From the NCBI GenBank assembly GCA_037447655.1, contig JBBHKE010000811.1, positions 1 through 51,514 on the forward strand: a DNA stretch of 51,514 nucleotides. Direction: 5' to 3'. Below the pieces are notes generated by a model. It was not told where the DNA came from. It was given only the letters and a program-made list of their open reading frames with translations, and ran no database searches. A program made the translations under genes and the position numbers. This stretch comes from Zygnema cylindricum. Taxonomy: Eukaryota > Streptophyta > Zygnematophyceae > Zygnematales > Zygnemataceae. This document shows, piece by piece, positions 22,494-42,704 of this stretch (position 1 is the first letter of the stretch; every line of letters begins with the position of its first letter).

Positions 22494-23350
22494 ATGATAT
22501 ATACTGCTATCGATACTTTTTACTTGACTGATGAACAGCTCCGTAATTCCCCAAGCAGAAAAGACGATGTAAATGAAAAGACAGAAGTCACTATTCGTGT
22601 TTATGGCTGTGAACTCATACAACAGGCTGGTATCTTATTGAGGCTGTAAGTTCCTTATCTTCATAATTGAGAAGCTTTTTAGACCGTTGATCGCTATTAG
22701 CATTAGTGAATATTTGCCCTTAAAAAGTGGAATTATATTCAATTCCATTAATGTCGGTTTGGATCACCTGGCTGGTTTTGGAATACTCTTTGAACCAGTT
22801 ATTTCAACATTATTTTATGATGCTCTGTTTCCAGATGTAAGTTGTTGTTTGTCAAAACTGGCCGTAACGGTCTCACTTGTTATGAGCTGTAAGATTATTT
22901 TGTATGGCTATTGTTAAGCTGACAACATGCTGATACCATTTCTGCATTCTCCTCTCTTTTTTCTTTTGGCAATGCAGGCCCCAGGCTGTTATGGCAACTG
23001 GACAAGTGTTATTTCACCGTTTCTTTTGCAAAAAGTCTTTTGCAAGATTCAACGCTAAGGTGCGATACTTACTTCGCTGCTTATTCTCTTAAATGTATTC
23101 TACTCTTTTTCTCCCTTTCTTTTGTAAAAAAACTTTCACACCGCCCCCCTTCCCCCCTCCCCTTCCCCCTTTCTTCATTCCTCCTCTCCTCTTTCTCCTT
23201 CCTCCTCTCTCCTCCCCTCTCTTCTCCCTCTCCCCGTCCTCTGTGCCTCTCCTCTCCTTCTCTTCTCCTCTCTCCTCTGCCCTCCCTCTTTCCCGCTCTC
23301 TTCCTCTCCTTCCCCCCCTCTCCCTCCTCCTCTCCTCTCCCCCCTCTCTC

Positions 23351-23428
<78 letters not shown>

Positions 23429-26400
23429 GCAGAGAGTTGCTGCGAGCTGTTTGTGGCTTGCTGCCAAATTGGAGGAAAACCCTAAAAAGATTCGTGACGT
23501 CGTGAATGTGTTTCATCGCATTGATCAACGACGTCAGGATTTGCCATTGGAGCCTCTGGAGCCACTGTCCAAAGTAAGTTCACAAACAGGGCGAACTTAG
23601 GTGAAGAAAGGGGCGAACTAGTTCAAAAAAAATGCACAATTCTAATTTCGTGTAGGGAGACAAAAAAGCGGCTTGCTCTCCTGTCCCTTAAATAGTGCTA
23701 TTAACACTAATTTGTGATTTTTGGTCAAAAATGCCGGGACCGAAATGATTTTATCAACTCTAATAGCGGTGGGTGGCGGACTTTTCTCGAGCTCAATCTA
23801 CAAACCGCTATGCAGCAATGCAGGGAAAATGACACGTGTTTAAGGTTTAAATATAGAAGTTTTTTTGTTGTTGGCCTTGTGAAGTGATTCTCTATGTCAG
23901 AAAGTCAGAAGGAAACATATGGAACTATTTTGCATGTTCTTTGTTATTATGAGTTGTGAGTTGGGAGCGGGTGTTGTTCTGAATGTATTGTAGAAATCGG
24001 CTAGGTGTGCCATAAACTATGGGGATGTGGTTTTGTCCGCACTATTTATAACAATATGGTTCTGATATTCGGGCTGGTGTCATAGTGGTTAGTGCACTGA
24101 AGGCTCTTTTCAGAGGTCCCAGGTTCGAGCCCTGACCGGCTCACTTTTTTCTTTCATGGGATTCTCCCACATTGACCTCCTCTGGAAATTTTAACATGTA
24201 CTTCATGAGACCTTTGCGTCGTTAGAATGTTTCTTAAGTAGAAGCCATTTTCAGGTACATCGACCATCGCTGTTTTAGGTAGGGAATTATTATCGTTAAC
24301 ACTCTATTAGAATTAACTGCACTAAATTATGTTTAGCCACATGGCCCATAATAGTGTTATTTTGTCATTTTGGGTAAGGTAAAACTTACATTCGAATTAG
24401 AGTGATTAAATTTAATAACGATGCGCAATGTTAAAACCTTTGAAGCGTGGGTGTTTTGACAGCAATACGAGGAGATGAAGACAGATCTGATTAGGACGGA
24501 AAGACATTTGCTGAAGGAGATGGGTTTCGTTTGCCATGTAGAGCACCCCCACAAGTTTATTTTGAACTATCTTCAACAGCTTGATGTCGAAGACAACAAT
24601 GTGAAGCAGGAGGCATGGAACCTTGCAAATGATAGGTGGGAATTATCCTATCCTGTCAAATTAATATTGCAGGCAGTGGTGTCTTGGGGCATGTTTGTTG
24701 AGTCAAAAGTCACCGACTTTTGTGTTTATTTTTGGCTTTAGTTTGTTTGCTTCTGGTCCTAGATGTTTGCCATTTTGCCACCCGAAATGGTTCTGCAAGT
24801 TATTTATATGGATTCCGGTTTTTTTACGCGGGATTCTCAATTGTGTCATCACATCAATTTGCTTTTTATCTTCAATTTTTTCTTGTCTGGAGGGCATCAT
24901 GTTTTGCAGGGAGAAGGCTTGATGTGATGTCGTAAAAGGTTTAGGGCCTGTCATGTCCTGCGCTATTTTTCGCAGTACTAATGATGAATGTTGAGCTTAG
25001 TTCCAAATTCAAGTACAGAGGATTATTTTTTTTCAATGCTACATATACAATTTGACTCGTCATACAATATATCCTGCCTGGAGACGCCACTTTGTTGTCT
25101 ATTGATTTACAAACTTAGGATTTTGCAGCTTAGAAAAGCTCATAGGATACACTGAGTCACTTTTAGCATTAACGACACTGATTTGCTACTGAACATAAAC
25201 TAATGCTAAAAATACTAATTGTCTTTTACTTAACGCTAATTTTGGAAAGTGGTTGAAAAACGTCCACGTCTCTCTTAGTCAAATTAGAATTAACAACCCT
25301 AAAATAGACTCTATCTCTTAATGCTAATAGTGGTTCATGGTGAAGCAGTTGGTGTGGCTTTGTGCATAGAGTTCCACATTGTTAATTATTGCTGTACAAA
25401 CTCATGGTTTTGGTGTGGTTTTGGGTGGCAGTTTGCGAACTACACTGTGTGTTCGGTTCAAAAGTGCAGTTATTGCCTGTGGAGTAATATATGCGGCAGC
25501 TCGTCGGGCTCGCATTCCTTTGCCAGAGAATCCTCCTTGGTGGCTGGTTTTTGATGCAGAGAAGGCAGATATAGATGAGGTTTGTCGTGTTCTTGCAGAG
25601 CTTTATCAGCAACCAAAGGCTCAATATATTGAAGTGGGAAAAGACACGAAGTCGTTTGTTTTGTCCACTCGTGCCTGGGAGCCTCCTGCAGACCTTCCAG
25701 TAAGTCCTGTCTTTCAAAAAGTAATGATTGTTTTTAGAGTTTTGTAAGGTTTTCATGGTTGATTTTTTGGTTTTTCGGTGTGTATGCGATTTCCATCGCT
25801 CCACTTAAATGCAAGATGCTATTTTCCGCAAGATGGTTTTCCGTTTACCAACCTATACCTCATAGAGCTGTAATAAAAACATATGAGAAGTCTGTTCAAT
25901 TGCATTGGTGGAGAGCGGTTTTTTTTTATGTTAGAACCTGTAAACCTGCTACAGACAGCAAGAGGAGGTATGGCTTTGGAACCAACAGGGTTTCAAACTT
26001 TTGGGTCGTACACTGTATATTGCTATAAGCGTTATTGCTTTTTCCGTCCTTTAAACCCGTTTTTTCTCCCTGTACACTTATCGGATGTTTAATTCGACGG
26101 TTGTTATGGAAAGGTGTGATTCTTCCCTTCCGATTGGTGCTCCAAATGAAATCAGAAAGGTGTTTACAGAGAAAGTTAGTTTGAATGGCGAAAAAATCAT
26201 TAACCTTATTAGCGATACAGGGTGTAGCACGAATGCATTCACTCGCCAGTTCCATGTGATATTTGTTTTTATCTGTGCAGTCAGCTGTCGAGGCCAATGT
26301 CTGCCATGTTTCTTTTCATGTGTCATTTCCCTTTTCGTGGACTTTTGTCTAGCATAATTACAATCCTCTTAATCTTCTCATTGGAATCCAATCTTTTCTG

Positions 26401-28635
26401 AACTTGGAAACCATTTTCTTTTTCCTTGGAGGTTGCGATCTTTTGCTTTTTTCCTCGGACACTTTTTTCTGATCCCTCATAAGTTGCTGCTCAAGTTGCA
26501 AACGTTGTTGAGAAAATAGTTTCTGAAAAATTCTGGGATCTGATAAACAATTACTAAGTGCATTCTAGTGAGTGTCGATGTATTCAGGAAATTGGACCAG
26601 TGAAGGCAGTGAGTAACGGAAGTCAATTGCAAACTCTGGTTACAGCAGAGGGAACAGAATCTGTATTGCCTGTGGAGGAGGAGACAGAAGCTCTACAAAG
26701 TCAAAAGGAGGTGGATGGGCTCGCGAAAGAGGGCAACCTTGGGGAACTGAAGGAGCCTAGTCTTATCACAAATGAAGGCAAGCAGGAGATACAGAAGACT
26801 GCTGTCCGACCTTCCGGAGGTTTAGAAGGGGCTCCAGGAAACCTCACCGAGAAAAAGGCGGGAGAGAACGCCCCAAACGAGAGGGAAAAGGCCACAAACG
26901 ATAGAGAAAAGGCCTTGAACGAGAGGGAAAGGTCACAAATGAGAGGGAAAAAGCCTCAAACGAGAGGGAAAAGGCCCCTAAAGAGAGGGAAAAGGTCTCG
27001 AAGGAGAGGGAAAGCCGGGATAAAGGCAGAGAAGGAGATACAGATGTGCCACGGGATGGAGAGCGAGGACATTCTCGCAATCGAGAACGTGAACGAGAGA
27101 AGGACAGACTCAAGGACCGTGAACACCATGACAGGGAACGGGAGAGGCCCCGAGACACAGGTATTGTCACTATTATTCCTGCTCTGGAATGGAGCAGTTT
27201 TTTGTCTTTTTCGTCTGGTACTGGCATTTCTTAGAAGCATGTTGTAGGGAAGATCGTTTGGAGAGCAACAATAAGGATAAAGAGCAGTGGGTTTGTCTTC
27301 ATTCAGACCATAGTCTGCAAAAAGTCAGAGGTCTCTGTGGTAGTGGATATTCTGACAACACCTGTTTTCTGGTGATGACAGGCCGACGAGTGAAGAGGCA
27401 CACTGGCTCTTCACGTGGTAAGACGTACTTGCCTTAGTAAGTTGTTTGTAATTAAGACTGACTTGCCTTTGTTGTTTCTGTTATACGGATTGAACATATA
27501 TGGTTCATGTTAAGGCTTATGATCTTGTCGCATGGTACATGGTCACTATACATTGACTAGGGTAAAAAAGTTGAGTTCAATATTCCAGGCGAAAATGAAC
27601 ATCGGTAGCAAATGAGAGCCTCAAAACAGGCATGCTATTTAGCAGTTATGACAGTGTAGAAAGCATTCGTTGTGATTAACATGAATCTCTATCCATTTCT
27701 TCACAAGAAATTGGACAGAGGAACCGCATCTCTCATCCATTCTTCTTTGTTCAAGTAAAATTGGCGCGATACGAGTGTCAGTAATTTTTTTTTGGGTGTC
27801 GACTATCTATCGCTATTGGAGGCGCTTCTTTTTTGGGTTCTTTTTGTACTACAGACAATATGAAAGCCTCCCTGGTCCCTAGGGCCAGGGGCTGTTGGTG
27901 TTATAAATACTCTTTTGATATGACCATTTTTCATTTACTAAAAATAAATAAATTTGGACTGTATCCGCAAAATTTAGTGCGTCACATTAAGCATATCTAT
28001 GCTTTGAACCATAGTACAAATGTGTGGGAACAATTGGAAACACCCATGTGATTACCACATATACCATATGCATGTTATACCGTATGATACACGTATAGTA
28101 TGGGAGAACAACTTATAGCGTTTCCAATTGTTTTCACACAACTATTGTTTGAACCAATTGCTTTGCGAGCAGTACAATTGAGGTTTGGAAATTTTAGTTC
28201 CCATCAAATGATTTGACTTTATTGGCAACAGTAAAATGACAAACTTGCTCATTGGTGATTGACAATTTTGTTGTCGGTCAAATAAGCTTTTTTAGCTCTT
28301 GTGATGTTTTCAAACCACTTCCTTTCTGGGCCTCAGAAAGTCAACCACATAGGTGGTTTCTATTCATGATAATCGATTTTACATTGGGTATACGACTTAC
28401 CACGGTATATAACACCGTCACACACCCAAATATTTGGGTTCTTCAAATAATACGTATCCGTTTTTGATCAAGGTACCCATTTCGTCCCTTCTTTTTAAGC
28501 TATATCTGTTATGTGACTGGGAGTGTTGGAGGGGACTGGTTGGATTTTTGTTCAGATCGAGATCGTGATGGAACTTCACACAGAGATAAGGAACGGAGTC
28601 GGTATTATCCTTACGACCGTAGCGGGAGAAGCTAG
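22494..28635 (+). CDS. Cyclin L (splicing-associated cyclin), 1-nt frame break in tail
   Basis: Exons: 22494-22645, 22978-23059, 23433-23573, 24463-24635, 25432-25699, 26588-27160, 27382-27417, 28556-28635; all introns GT-AG. The start MIYTAIDTFYLTDEQL is that of plant CYCL1, with an in-frame TAA ten codons upstream. Cyclin box 1 spans GILLRLPQAVMATGQVLF to KLEENPKKIRDVVNVFHR; box 2 spans RTERHLLKEMGFVCHVEH to PENPPWWLVFDA and ELYQQPKAQYI. The tail is RE/RS-like, with NEREKA repeats and a RSRYYPYDRSGRS end. Cyclin L pairs with CDK11/CDKG in nuclear speckles and promotes pre-mRNA splicing. The frame is correct on both sides only if one A is restored in the A-run at 26928-26930; as written, the frame ends early. 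Expected length is about 501 aa. Confidence 0.93.
23141..23425 (+). repeat. Pyrimidine tract with (CT)n, cyclin L intron 2
   Basis: A C/T-only stretch of nearly 300 bp ending in about 33 perfect CT units, then GCATGCAG and the exon at 23433. It is effectively an oversized polypyrimidine tract directly before the 3' splice site. Confidence 0.95.
24071..24143 (+). tRNA. tRNA-Glu(CUC)-like sequence, possibly pseudogene or SINE head
   Basis: A 73-nt cloverleaf fits: acceptor GGGCTGG/CCGGCTC (7 bp with two G-U), D arm with AGTGGTTA loop, anticodon stem CTGAA/TTCAG with loop GGCTCTT, 5-nt variable loop, T loop TTCGAGC, discriminator A. A TTTTTT terminator follows at 24145. The anticodon would be CTC. 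Oddities are G instead of the universal U at position 33, a C/U mismatch at 10-25 and a C/A mismatch at the base of the T stem, so it is probably not a working tRNA. It lies in cyclin L intron 3, same strand. Box B (GGTTCGAGCCC) is good; box A is imperfect. Confidence 0.55.
24256..24432. mobile_element. CACCG-family TIR element in cyclin L intron 3
   Basis: The left end is TACATCGACCATCGCTGTTT and the reversed right end TAACATTGCGCATCGTTATT. Diverged ends, 177 bp. It ends 30 bp before exon 4. Confidence 0.55.
25148..25343. mobile_element. CACCG-family TIR element in cyclin L intron 4
   Basis: The left end TACACTGAGTCAC then TTTTAGCATTAA matches the reversed right end TTCACCATGAACCAC then TATTAGCATTAA. 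About 196 bp, non-coding. Confidence 0.6.
26009..26226. mobile_element. CACCG-family TIR element in cyclin L intron 5
   Basis: The left end is TACACTGTATATTGCTATAA and the reversed right end TACACCCTGTATCGCTAATA. About 218 bp, non-coding. Confidence 0.6.
28021..28140. mobile_element. Third small inverted-repeat element, 120 bp, copy 1
   Basis: The left end TGTGTGGGAACAATTGGAAA and the right end TTTCCAATTGTTTTCACACA are near-perfect inverted repeats. The centre is a TATACCGTATGATACACGTA-type palindrome. It lies in cyclin L intron 7; a relative is at 32807-32924. Confidence 0.75.
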
Positions 28636-28912
28636 ATATACGTTTCAACAACGGTGATATCCGTTTCAATAATGGGGAGCTTATTGGTACTTCAACTAGG
28701 TTAGTGCAAGACCGTTTTTCCATTGCTCTTGTAAGAATTATCCTTTCATAAGGGTGCAGGACGGCAAATGATTATACGGCTTGGGCATCACCATTTTTCC
28801 CAAAATTTGAAGAGAATCTTGTGTTTCATTATGCTCTACTCTCGATGATGTTTTTCGGCATACGTTTTGAAATTTGAACAATCAAATGGTTTTGAGCCAG
28901 TATTATGAAAGG

Positions 28913-29132
28913 TACAACGTCGATGATCAACGTTAAATGTGGTTTCCTTACTTTAAATTCATTTTTTTTCGTGCATACTTGTCAGATTATTAATCTGATA
29001 GTTCCTGATGGATAGGGAAGATTTTTACCTTTGATTAGTGGTCCTAAATGAAAGTCGAACAAGTGTGCACGGAGAAAAATTGATTTAAGTGGCAAAAAGA
29101 AAACCTAAACCCTAACACTGATCCACGGTGTA
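28913..29132. mobile_element. CACCG-family TIR element, 220 bp
   Basis: The left end is TACAACGTCGATGATCAACG and the reversed right end TACACCGTGGATCAGTGTTA. It lies about 280 bp past the cyclin L stop codon. Confidence 0.55.
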
Positions 29133-29200
29133 GTGCACACCATGCCCCTTGACTTGATGGTTTCATTAAAAAGAACTTCACACGCATTGTACCAATGCAA

Positions 29201-29433
29201 GAGGGGGGGGGGGGAGAGGGGGAGGGAGAGTGGAGAGGAGAGGGAGAGGAAGAGGGAGGGAGAGGAAGAGGGTGAGAGAGAGGGAGCAGGAGGGGGGAGG
29301 GGGAGGGGGGAGGGGGAGGGGGAGGAAGAGTGAGGGAGAGGAAGAGGGAGGGGGTGGCGAGGGATTGAGAGGGAGGGAGAGGAGAGTGCAAGGGCGAGGG
29401 GAGAGGGCGAGGGAGAGGGCGAGGGCGAGCGGG
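29201..29433 (+). repeat. Purine tract (GAGGGA-like)
   Basis: Almost uninterrupted G/A on the plus strand, made of imperfect GAGGGA/GGGGGA units. Intergenic, between the cyclin L and YchF 3' ends. The proline/serine-rich and Arg/Glu-rich frames over it are artefacts of the repeat. Confidence 0.95.
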
Positions 29434-29745
29434 TTGCCTTATCAGCGAGAAAGTACATTGTACTCTCGAAAGGGAAACTCCATTGAAGTGAAAACTGTTA
29501 CATTACCTGCAATGGAGCGGTACTGTTGGGTGGTCGGCAATTGTCCTCATTATTAATTGTTTAATGTCATCTATAGTGGGGAGTTTAATTAAGAAAGTGC
29601 GATGGTAAACCATCGGCCGAAACAAAACGGAAAGTATGTACATGGAAACAAAGCTATGGAGTATAAAGTTGTCATCATGAAAAAGAGAATTTTAGGGTTC
29701 ATGAGGAAGGCAATGAAGGCTCATGGGATAAGTCGATACTTAACA

Positions 29746-29850
29746 AGAAGAGGGAGGAGGTGGAAAAGGAGACGGAAAGGGAGAGGGAGAGGAAGAAGGA
29801 GAGGGAGAGGGAGATGCGGATAAAGAGGGAGAGGGAAAGGGAGAAGAATT
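29746..29850 (+). repeat. Purine tract (GGGAGA/GGAAAG)
   Basis: A 105-bp imperfect A/G repeat similar in unit to the large satellite at 39.7 kb, with AAGGAG and AAAGGG interruptions. Confidence 0.9.
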
Positions 29851-30114
29851 GGAACTGAAAGCAACAAAAGTCTAAAAACATTCTTAATCTTCGGTATGTT
29901 CGTCAACTATGGTTTTACTTGGGCTTGATATTTTGCTGTTTGTTTATGTTAGTTGTTTTTTCCACGTCTTTTGATTAGTTTGTCTTTTTTTGTTTATAAT
30001 TCTCTTTCTCTATCTTTTGTTTTTGATTTCGTGCGACAATTTTCATTTTCTTTTCGCCTTCCAGCTTTCGCTTTAAAAAAAAAAAGAGGTATATTTTACT
30101 ACTACACAGGGAAC

Positions 30115-30393
30115 TCACTCCTTCCCCTCTCCCTCTCCTCTCCCTCTCCCCTCTCCCTCTCCCTCTCTCCCTCTCCCTCTCCCTCTCCCTCTCCCCTCTC
30201 CCTCCTCTCCCTCTCCCTCTCCCTCTCCCTCTCCCTCTCCCTCTCCCTCCCCCCCCCCCTCCCCCTCACCCTCCCCCTCCCCCTCCCCCCTCCCCCTCCC
30301 CCCCTCTCCCTCTCCCTCCCCCCTCCCCCTCCCCCCTACCCCTCCCCGCCTCCTTCTCCCCCTCCCCCTCCCCCCCCCCCCCCCCCCTCTCCT
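30115..30393 (+). repeat. Pyrimidine tract (CCCTCT)n to (CCCCCT)n
   Basis: A C/T stretch starting as CCCTCT units and grading to C-rich CCCCCT and poly-C. It is the same unit succession as the 39-40 kb satellite but on the opposite strand and much shorter. Confidence 0.95.
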
Positions 30394-30475
30394 TGGCGGT
30401 AAAAGTCGACTATGAATATATAAGTAGAGGCATAGTTTGTTCTTCACATTAAACCGCTTAACGTAAATTCAACAC

Positions 30476-31018
30476 TACACCGTGAATCGTTATTAGCCTT
30501 ATGCACTCTTTATCGTCACCCCTAAATTTTGACATTGATTCCTGAAATACAATTAACAAATCTAATTTTTCCTTGACGTTAATTACGGTTCTTGTAAATT
30601 AGTGTTAATTGTCATACTGTACTTATCTCATGAATAATGTGGTGTACGGAAGGTGTTTGTTCGGACAACACTGTACTTCGTTTCCGAAAATTGTTCGAAA
30701 ATGGTAGTTAACTTATGTCGGTTGCATACAGAACTGTGCTTAGAATAAACATGGAGTCGAGTTTGCGACAAATGCGTTCGCAAACCCAAATTAGAATTGT
30801 GGGTTAATTACAGTATAAGGACGAAGCGTGGTACGGATTGTCAGATTTTGTACTTTAACTTATTTTACTGTAAATGTAACGACGGCAGATCCGGTGTACC
30901 TAGCAATTACATTTAAACATTTCTTTTTTTTTTTTTGCAATACCCAAATTAGTATTAATAACACTAATTAACTATTGACACTAATAATTTCTAAAGGCTA
31001 ATAACGAGTCACGGTGTA
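30476..31018. mobile_element. CACCG-family TIR element, 543 bp
   Basis: The left end TACACCGTGAATCGTTATTA and the reversed right end TACACCGTGACTCGTTATTA differ at one position over 20 bp. AT-rich non-coding interior. Its size is close to that of the element at 9754-10283. Confidence 0.9.
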
Positions 31019-32475
31019 CTGTGGAGATCTTCCCATTGTGTCAAGGTTTGTCCTTCATAGTCTCCAATCTCTTGATTGAGGGGATCGATACCTAACCACA
31101 GTTCATATGCGTGAATATAATTGGAAACACTAATTGTCGTTGGCAGTAGATGTTGTTGCCTCATATTTTATGCGTTATGAAAGTTTTGGATTGTAACATA
31201 TAGGTTCCAATTATACTTGGAAGTTTGAACTATGGGCCAGACGAAATTGGTAAACTCTCCCAATCATCAAGAGTGCTTTATCAAAGGCATTTAAGGCTTG
31301 CAATTACTCTACGTGGATTCTACACCACACTTCAACAGGACAGTTCTAGTTAAAGTCGATTGCCATCTGTCTTGCTTAATACTATGATTGTCAAAAGAAG
31401 ATTAACATTTTTCTCCTTTTATTGACGTATGTACGCATAGAACCATATCAGCATCTATTGTTTAAAAATGCACGGAGCCCGTTAGAACATAGGGCTAAAC
31501 GGATAATAAAAAAAACGGATAAAAAAAATTGATACCTCGATAGCAAAATTGAGGCTAGCACCATATCAGGCCTTATTTCGAGTCATGGCATTGCTTTATT
31601 ACTCAATGGCGCATTATAAGCGACTCTAATTTTTGTTTGGATACAGTATGGATTGGCAAGTCACATTTTAACTTTGAAAGATGCATGTACAGATACTACC
31701 TTCCTCCATTCATATCTGTCCACTTGTGTAATGATGGACTTCTGGCATCCATGCAATGATAATTGTCATCACCCTGTCAATCCTTATTACCAGCAGTATG
31801 AATGTTCATAGAAAATGAGAAGTATACGATTTACAAATTGCACTTAAACAAGAATTCGTAGTGCAGATAAACAGTGCTGAAAATTTGCCCACACGAATAG
31901 CAATCTTTCCTCGTTACCAAAATTGTCCATTTCTGATTTACAACCTCATAATCGTTTCTCATTACCAAACAATCACTTCTCATCACAAAAATTCACAATA
32001 GTCTCTCATTACGAAACCCGTAATGGTTTCTCATTACATATGTGCAAAACACCATAAATTAACATGGTTTTATTGCACATATGATAAATTCTGAGTAGGA
32101 GTCACCCACTACAAATATATCTAATTCGGGTGTGACTCCTGAACTGAGCCCTTTTCCATGAAAAAAAATAGATTAATCCTGAACTGAACTGAGACATTTA
32201 ATGAGCAAAACTGAAATCTACTGCCTGATGGGATGTGAAAGAAAGCTGAAGAAAGAAAAAGAAGATCCGGAAGGCGAAAAAGCGCAAAGAAAACGTGACA
32301 AGTGTGGTTCAAGAAAAACCCGCTAGCCGAAAGAGGAGAAATAATGACAGTACCGACATAGTACGACTGTACTGTACTGTAAGGTACTTGAGCACACAAT
32401 TGGGTTTTCCGAAAACCTAAGAACCATTCATCAAAAGATATCCACTTGGCATAATGCAATTGATCCATACTTTTC
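31019..32475. other. Intergenic/3' flank between cyclin L and YchF
   Basis: No gene recognised. A diverged inverted pair, AATTGGAAACAC near 31,120 and GGTTCCAATTAT near 31,200, hints at another member of the 28,021-type family. Around 31,900-32,040 short CTCATTAC-containing units are repeated imperfectly. Confidence 0.4.
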
Positions 32476-40577
<8,102 letters not shown>

Positions 40578-40611
40578 TTGCGGCTGTACAACCAGCCAAA
40601 CCAGATCTTCA

Positions 40612-40752
40612 GAACATTGTTTTAGGGACACTGTTTTGTTTTTGAAAACACTGTTTTGCTGCGGAAACTGTTTTGTTTTTCAGAAGATTGTCTTACCAGC
40701 ACTGTTCTGTCCTTCAAAACACTGTTTTGCTGCGGATACTGCTTTAGGTAGG
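40612..40752. repeat. Degenerate repeat upstream of the YchF P-loop exon
   Basis: CACTGTTTTGCTGCGGA occurs twice, 72 bp apart (about 40,650 and 40,722), embedded in further CTGTTTTG copies. It lies just 5' of the P-loop exon on the minus strand. Confidence 0.7.
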
Positions 40753-41369
40753 ACATCAAGGCATACCCTTTCCGAAGATTTCTTAGGGTTTTCTGTAGTT
40801 TCCTAATAACAAATACAATTGTTGCCTGCGAAGCCAACTAGGCAAAACTAAAACGTACAAAATGATCAAGCAAAAAATATTGCGCTTCACCGTTTTATAA
40901 TATGTAATTCTGAAAGTTTTTATCTACGACTAAGCATTCTAAACGCCACCATTAAAATCAGGTTACAAACAAGAAATATGTATATCAGTTTAACTGGTGT
41001 TAAGCAGTAGACTTCCTGGAATAGAGTATAACTCATAATATGCGTTCAGTCACTAACCAATCAGTTGGCAAAACCTATTCGATGCACTTATGATCTATAG
41101 CTTCATTTCCATATAAACAAATCATATATGCAAACATAAACTTTCCAGAGTGTGCTTTATTTTGCGATAAACTTTCCCACTTTTACTCAGCTTCTTCCCA
41201 ACTCAATATTCGACCCACACCTACAACTAGTGGTGAATTTCGATATCCCTTGCCTGGATAGAAATTGACGTAACAATTCCTAGTAAATCCCCATGAAGCT
41301 CATGCTCCACTGACCTGCCTCTACTACTACGCATCAATTGATCAAATAAAAACAGGAAGTGGAGAGAGT

Positions 41370-41456
41370 CGCAGTACCATAGGACTGAAAAACGAAGATT
41401 TTGCCACATCTTGTGGACTCCCAACGCCTGCCCGCATGCCATGAAGGCAGCTCCCA
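41370..41456 (-). pseudogene. Decayed copy of the YchF P-loop exon
   Basis: On the minus strand, ATGCGGGCAGGCGTTGGG...GTGGCAAAATCTTCGTTTTTCAG... aligns to the genuine exon (CGGCATTGTGGGTC...GTGGGCAAATCAACTCTTTTCA) and continues across the donor (CTATG-GTACTGCGACTCT against CTCTG-GTATTGCCGCTTT). The P-loop glycines are lost and the frame is shifted. It lies about 0.9 kb 5' of the real exon. Confidence 0.6.
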
Positions 41457-42056
41457 TACGAAGGCTGAAAGCAAGAAAAGCAAAGAATAAGGAACCTCTC
41501 TAAAATAAAGGAGAAAAAGGGGAAAAAGGAGCAGGAGAATGTGAAAAAGGTGATATCGATGGGATTGGAAAATGAGAAGAGTCGTTATAAAACCTTTGGT
41601 TGAAACCCAGACAGGCTGATCCACAGCTATACTATATATTAAACAAGACCTTGCAAATATTAGCTGATACACATTGATACTAGCACCCGTCTGAACATTT
41701 TCCACAAAAACCAATGTGCCAATCTTTAAGTATAAGGCCTACATATAGCATGGACATGCTACATTAGTTGTTGAACAGTTAGTTGGATAAATTACTGCCG
41801 AAAACAACATTAATGGTAATAATGATACACAGTGTAGCACACATTCATTCTCTACGGATTAATATGGATCATACAAAGGTGTGCACAACTACAGTCCAGA
41901 ATCATAATGGTGGACATTGTATTGAGACTTGACCAAGAAGTTTGGAAACACAAGAATCACATATATTTTGTATCTGAAGACAAATATAGACATAACAGAG
42001 TCACAGAGTCACAAGTGCCATTGAACTGGAGGATCAAGCTTTCAAACTTACATACT

Positions 42057-42253
42057 TCACCACCCATCGCTATTAGTGATTATAAAATTACTTTTGTGGC
42101 AACTTTTTTGGCCAAAAACCGTAAAATCGTATTAATATTTAAGGGAGGGGCCTTAAATCGGACACATCACTCTGCCCTAAATCAATATTATTGATACTAT
42201 CTCGCTTTAATACCTACTATAACCTCTTTACACTAACAGCGATGGGCAGTGTA
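42057..42253. mobile_element. CACCG-family TIR element, 197 bp
   Basis: The left end TTCACCACCCATCGCTATTA and the reversed right end TACACTGCCCATCGCTGTTA. It lies between the two decayed YchF exon copies. Confidence 0.7.
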
Positions 42254-42704
42254 CCATGGAACAGCTTTCACAAAGTAACAGCTCTTTCTGAACCATGGGA
42301 ACTGAACTAAATGAAAAAAAAAAACAAAAATTATGAAACGCCAGATGAAAACAAAACAATGTAGTTCCGTGACAAGGTGTCTACATTTGCTGGTTCATCA
42401 TCTGATTCCGGCCCTTCAAACTATACTCTATCGCCCAAAGTCGAGGATCGACAATCACACAGACTAAAACGTCATACAACTGATCAACAAAAATAGAATT
42501 GATCAATTTTTATGTGCTCAGAAAACTTTCTTCTGGTATACTAAGCTAAACTTAGCGCATGGATGGCAAAAACATTTGATACTGGAGTGCCAGATCAAAT
42601 CATGCATACTCTGCTCATGAGATAAGCCTGCCAGGATACAAGAATGGCCAAAAGAATTGACAAAGTAATGAGTGTAACGAAGCACGACCAACAGGAAGAC
42701 TACA

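Noticed and set aside
23040-23600. Open frames rich in Ser/Leu/Pro (plus) and Arg/Glu (minus)
   Set aside because: They translate the CT tract of cyclin L intron 2; the real exon 3 is contained in one of them by chance.
29044-29556. Pro/Ser-rich (minus) and Arg/Gly/Glu-rich (plus) frames
   Set aside because: Repeat artefacts of the purine tract at 29.2-29.4 kb.
30115-30447. Gly/Arg/Glu-rich minus-strand frame of 110 codons
   Set aside because: Repeat artefact of the CCCTCT tract.
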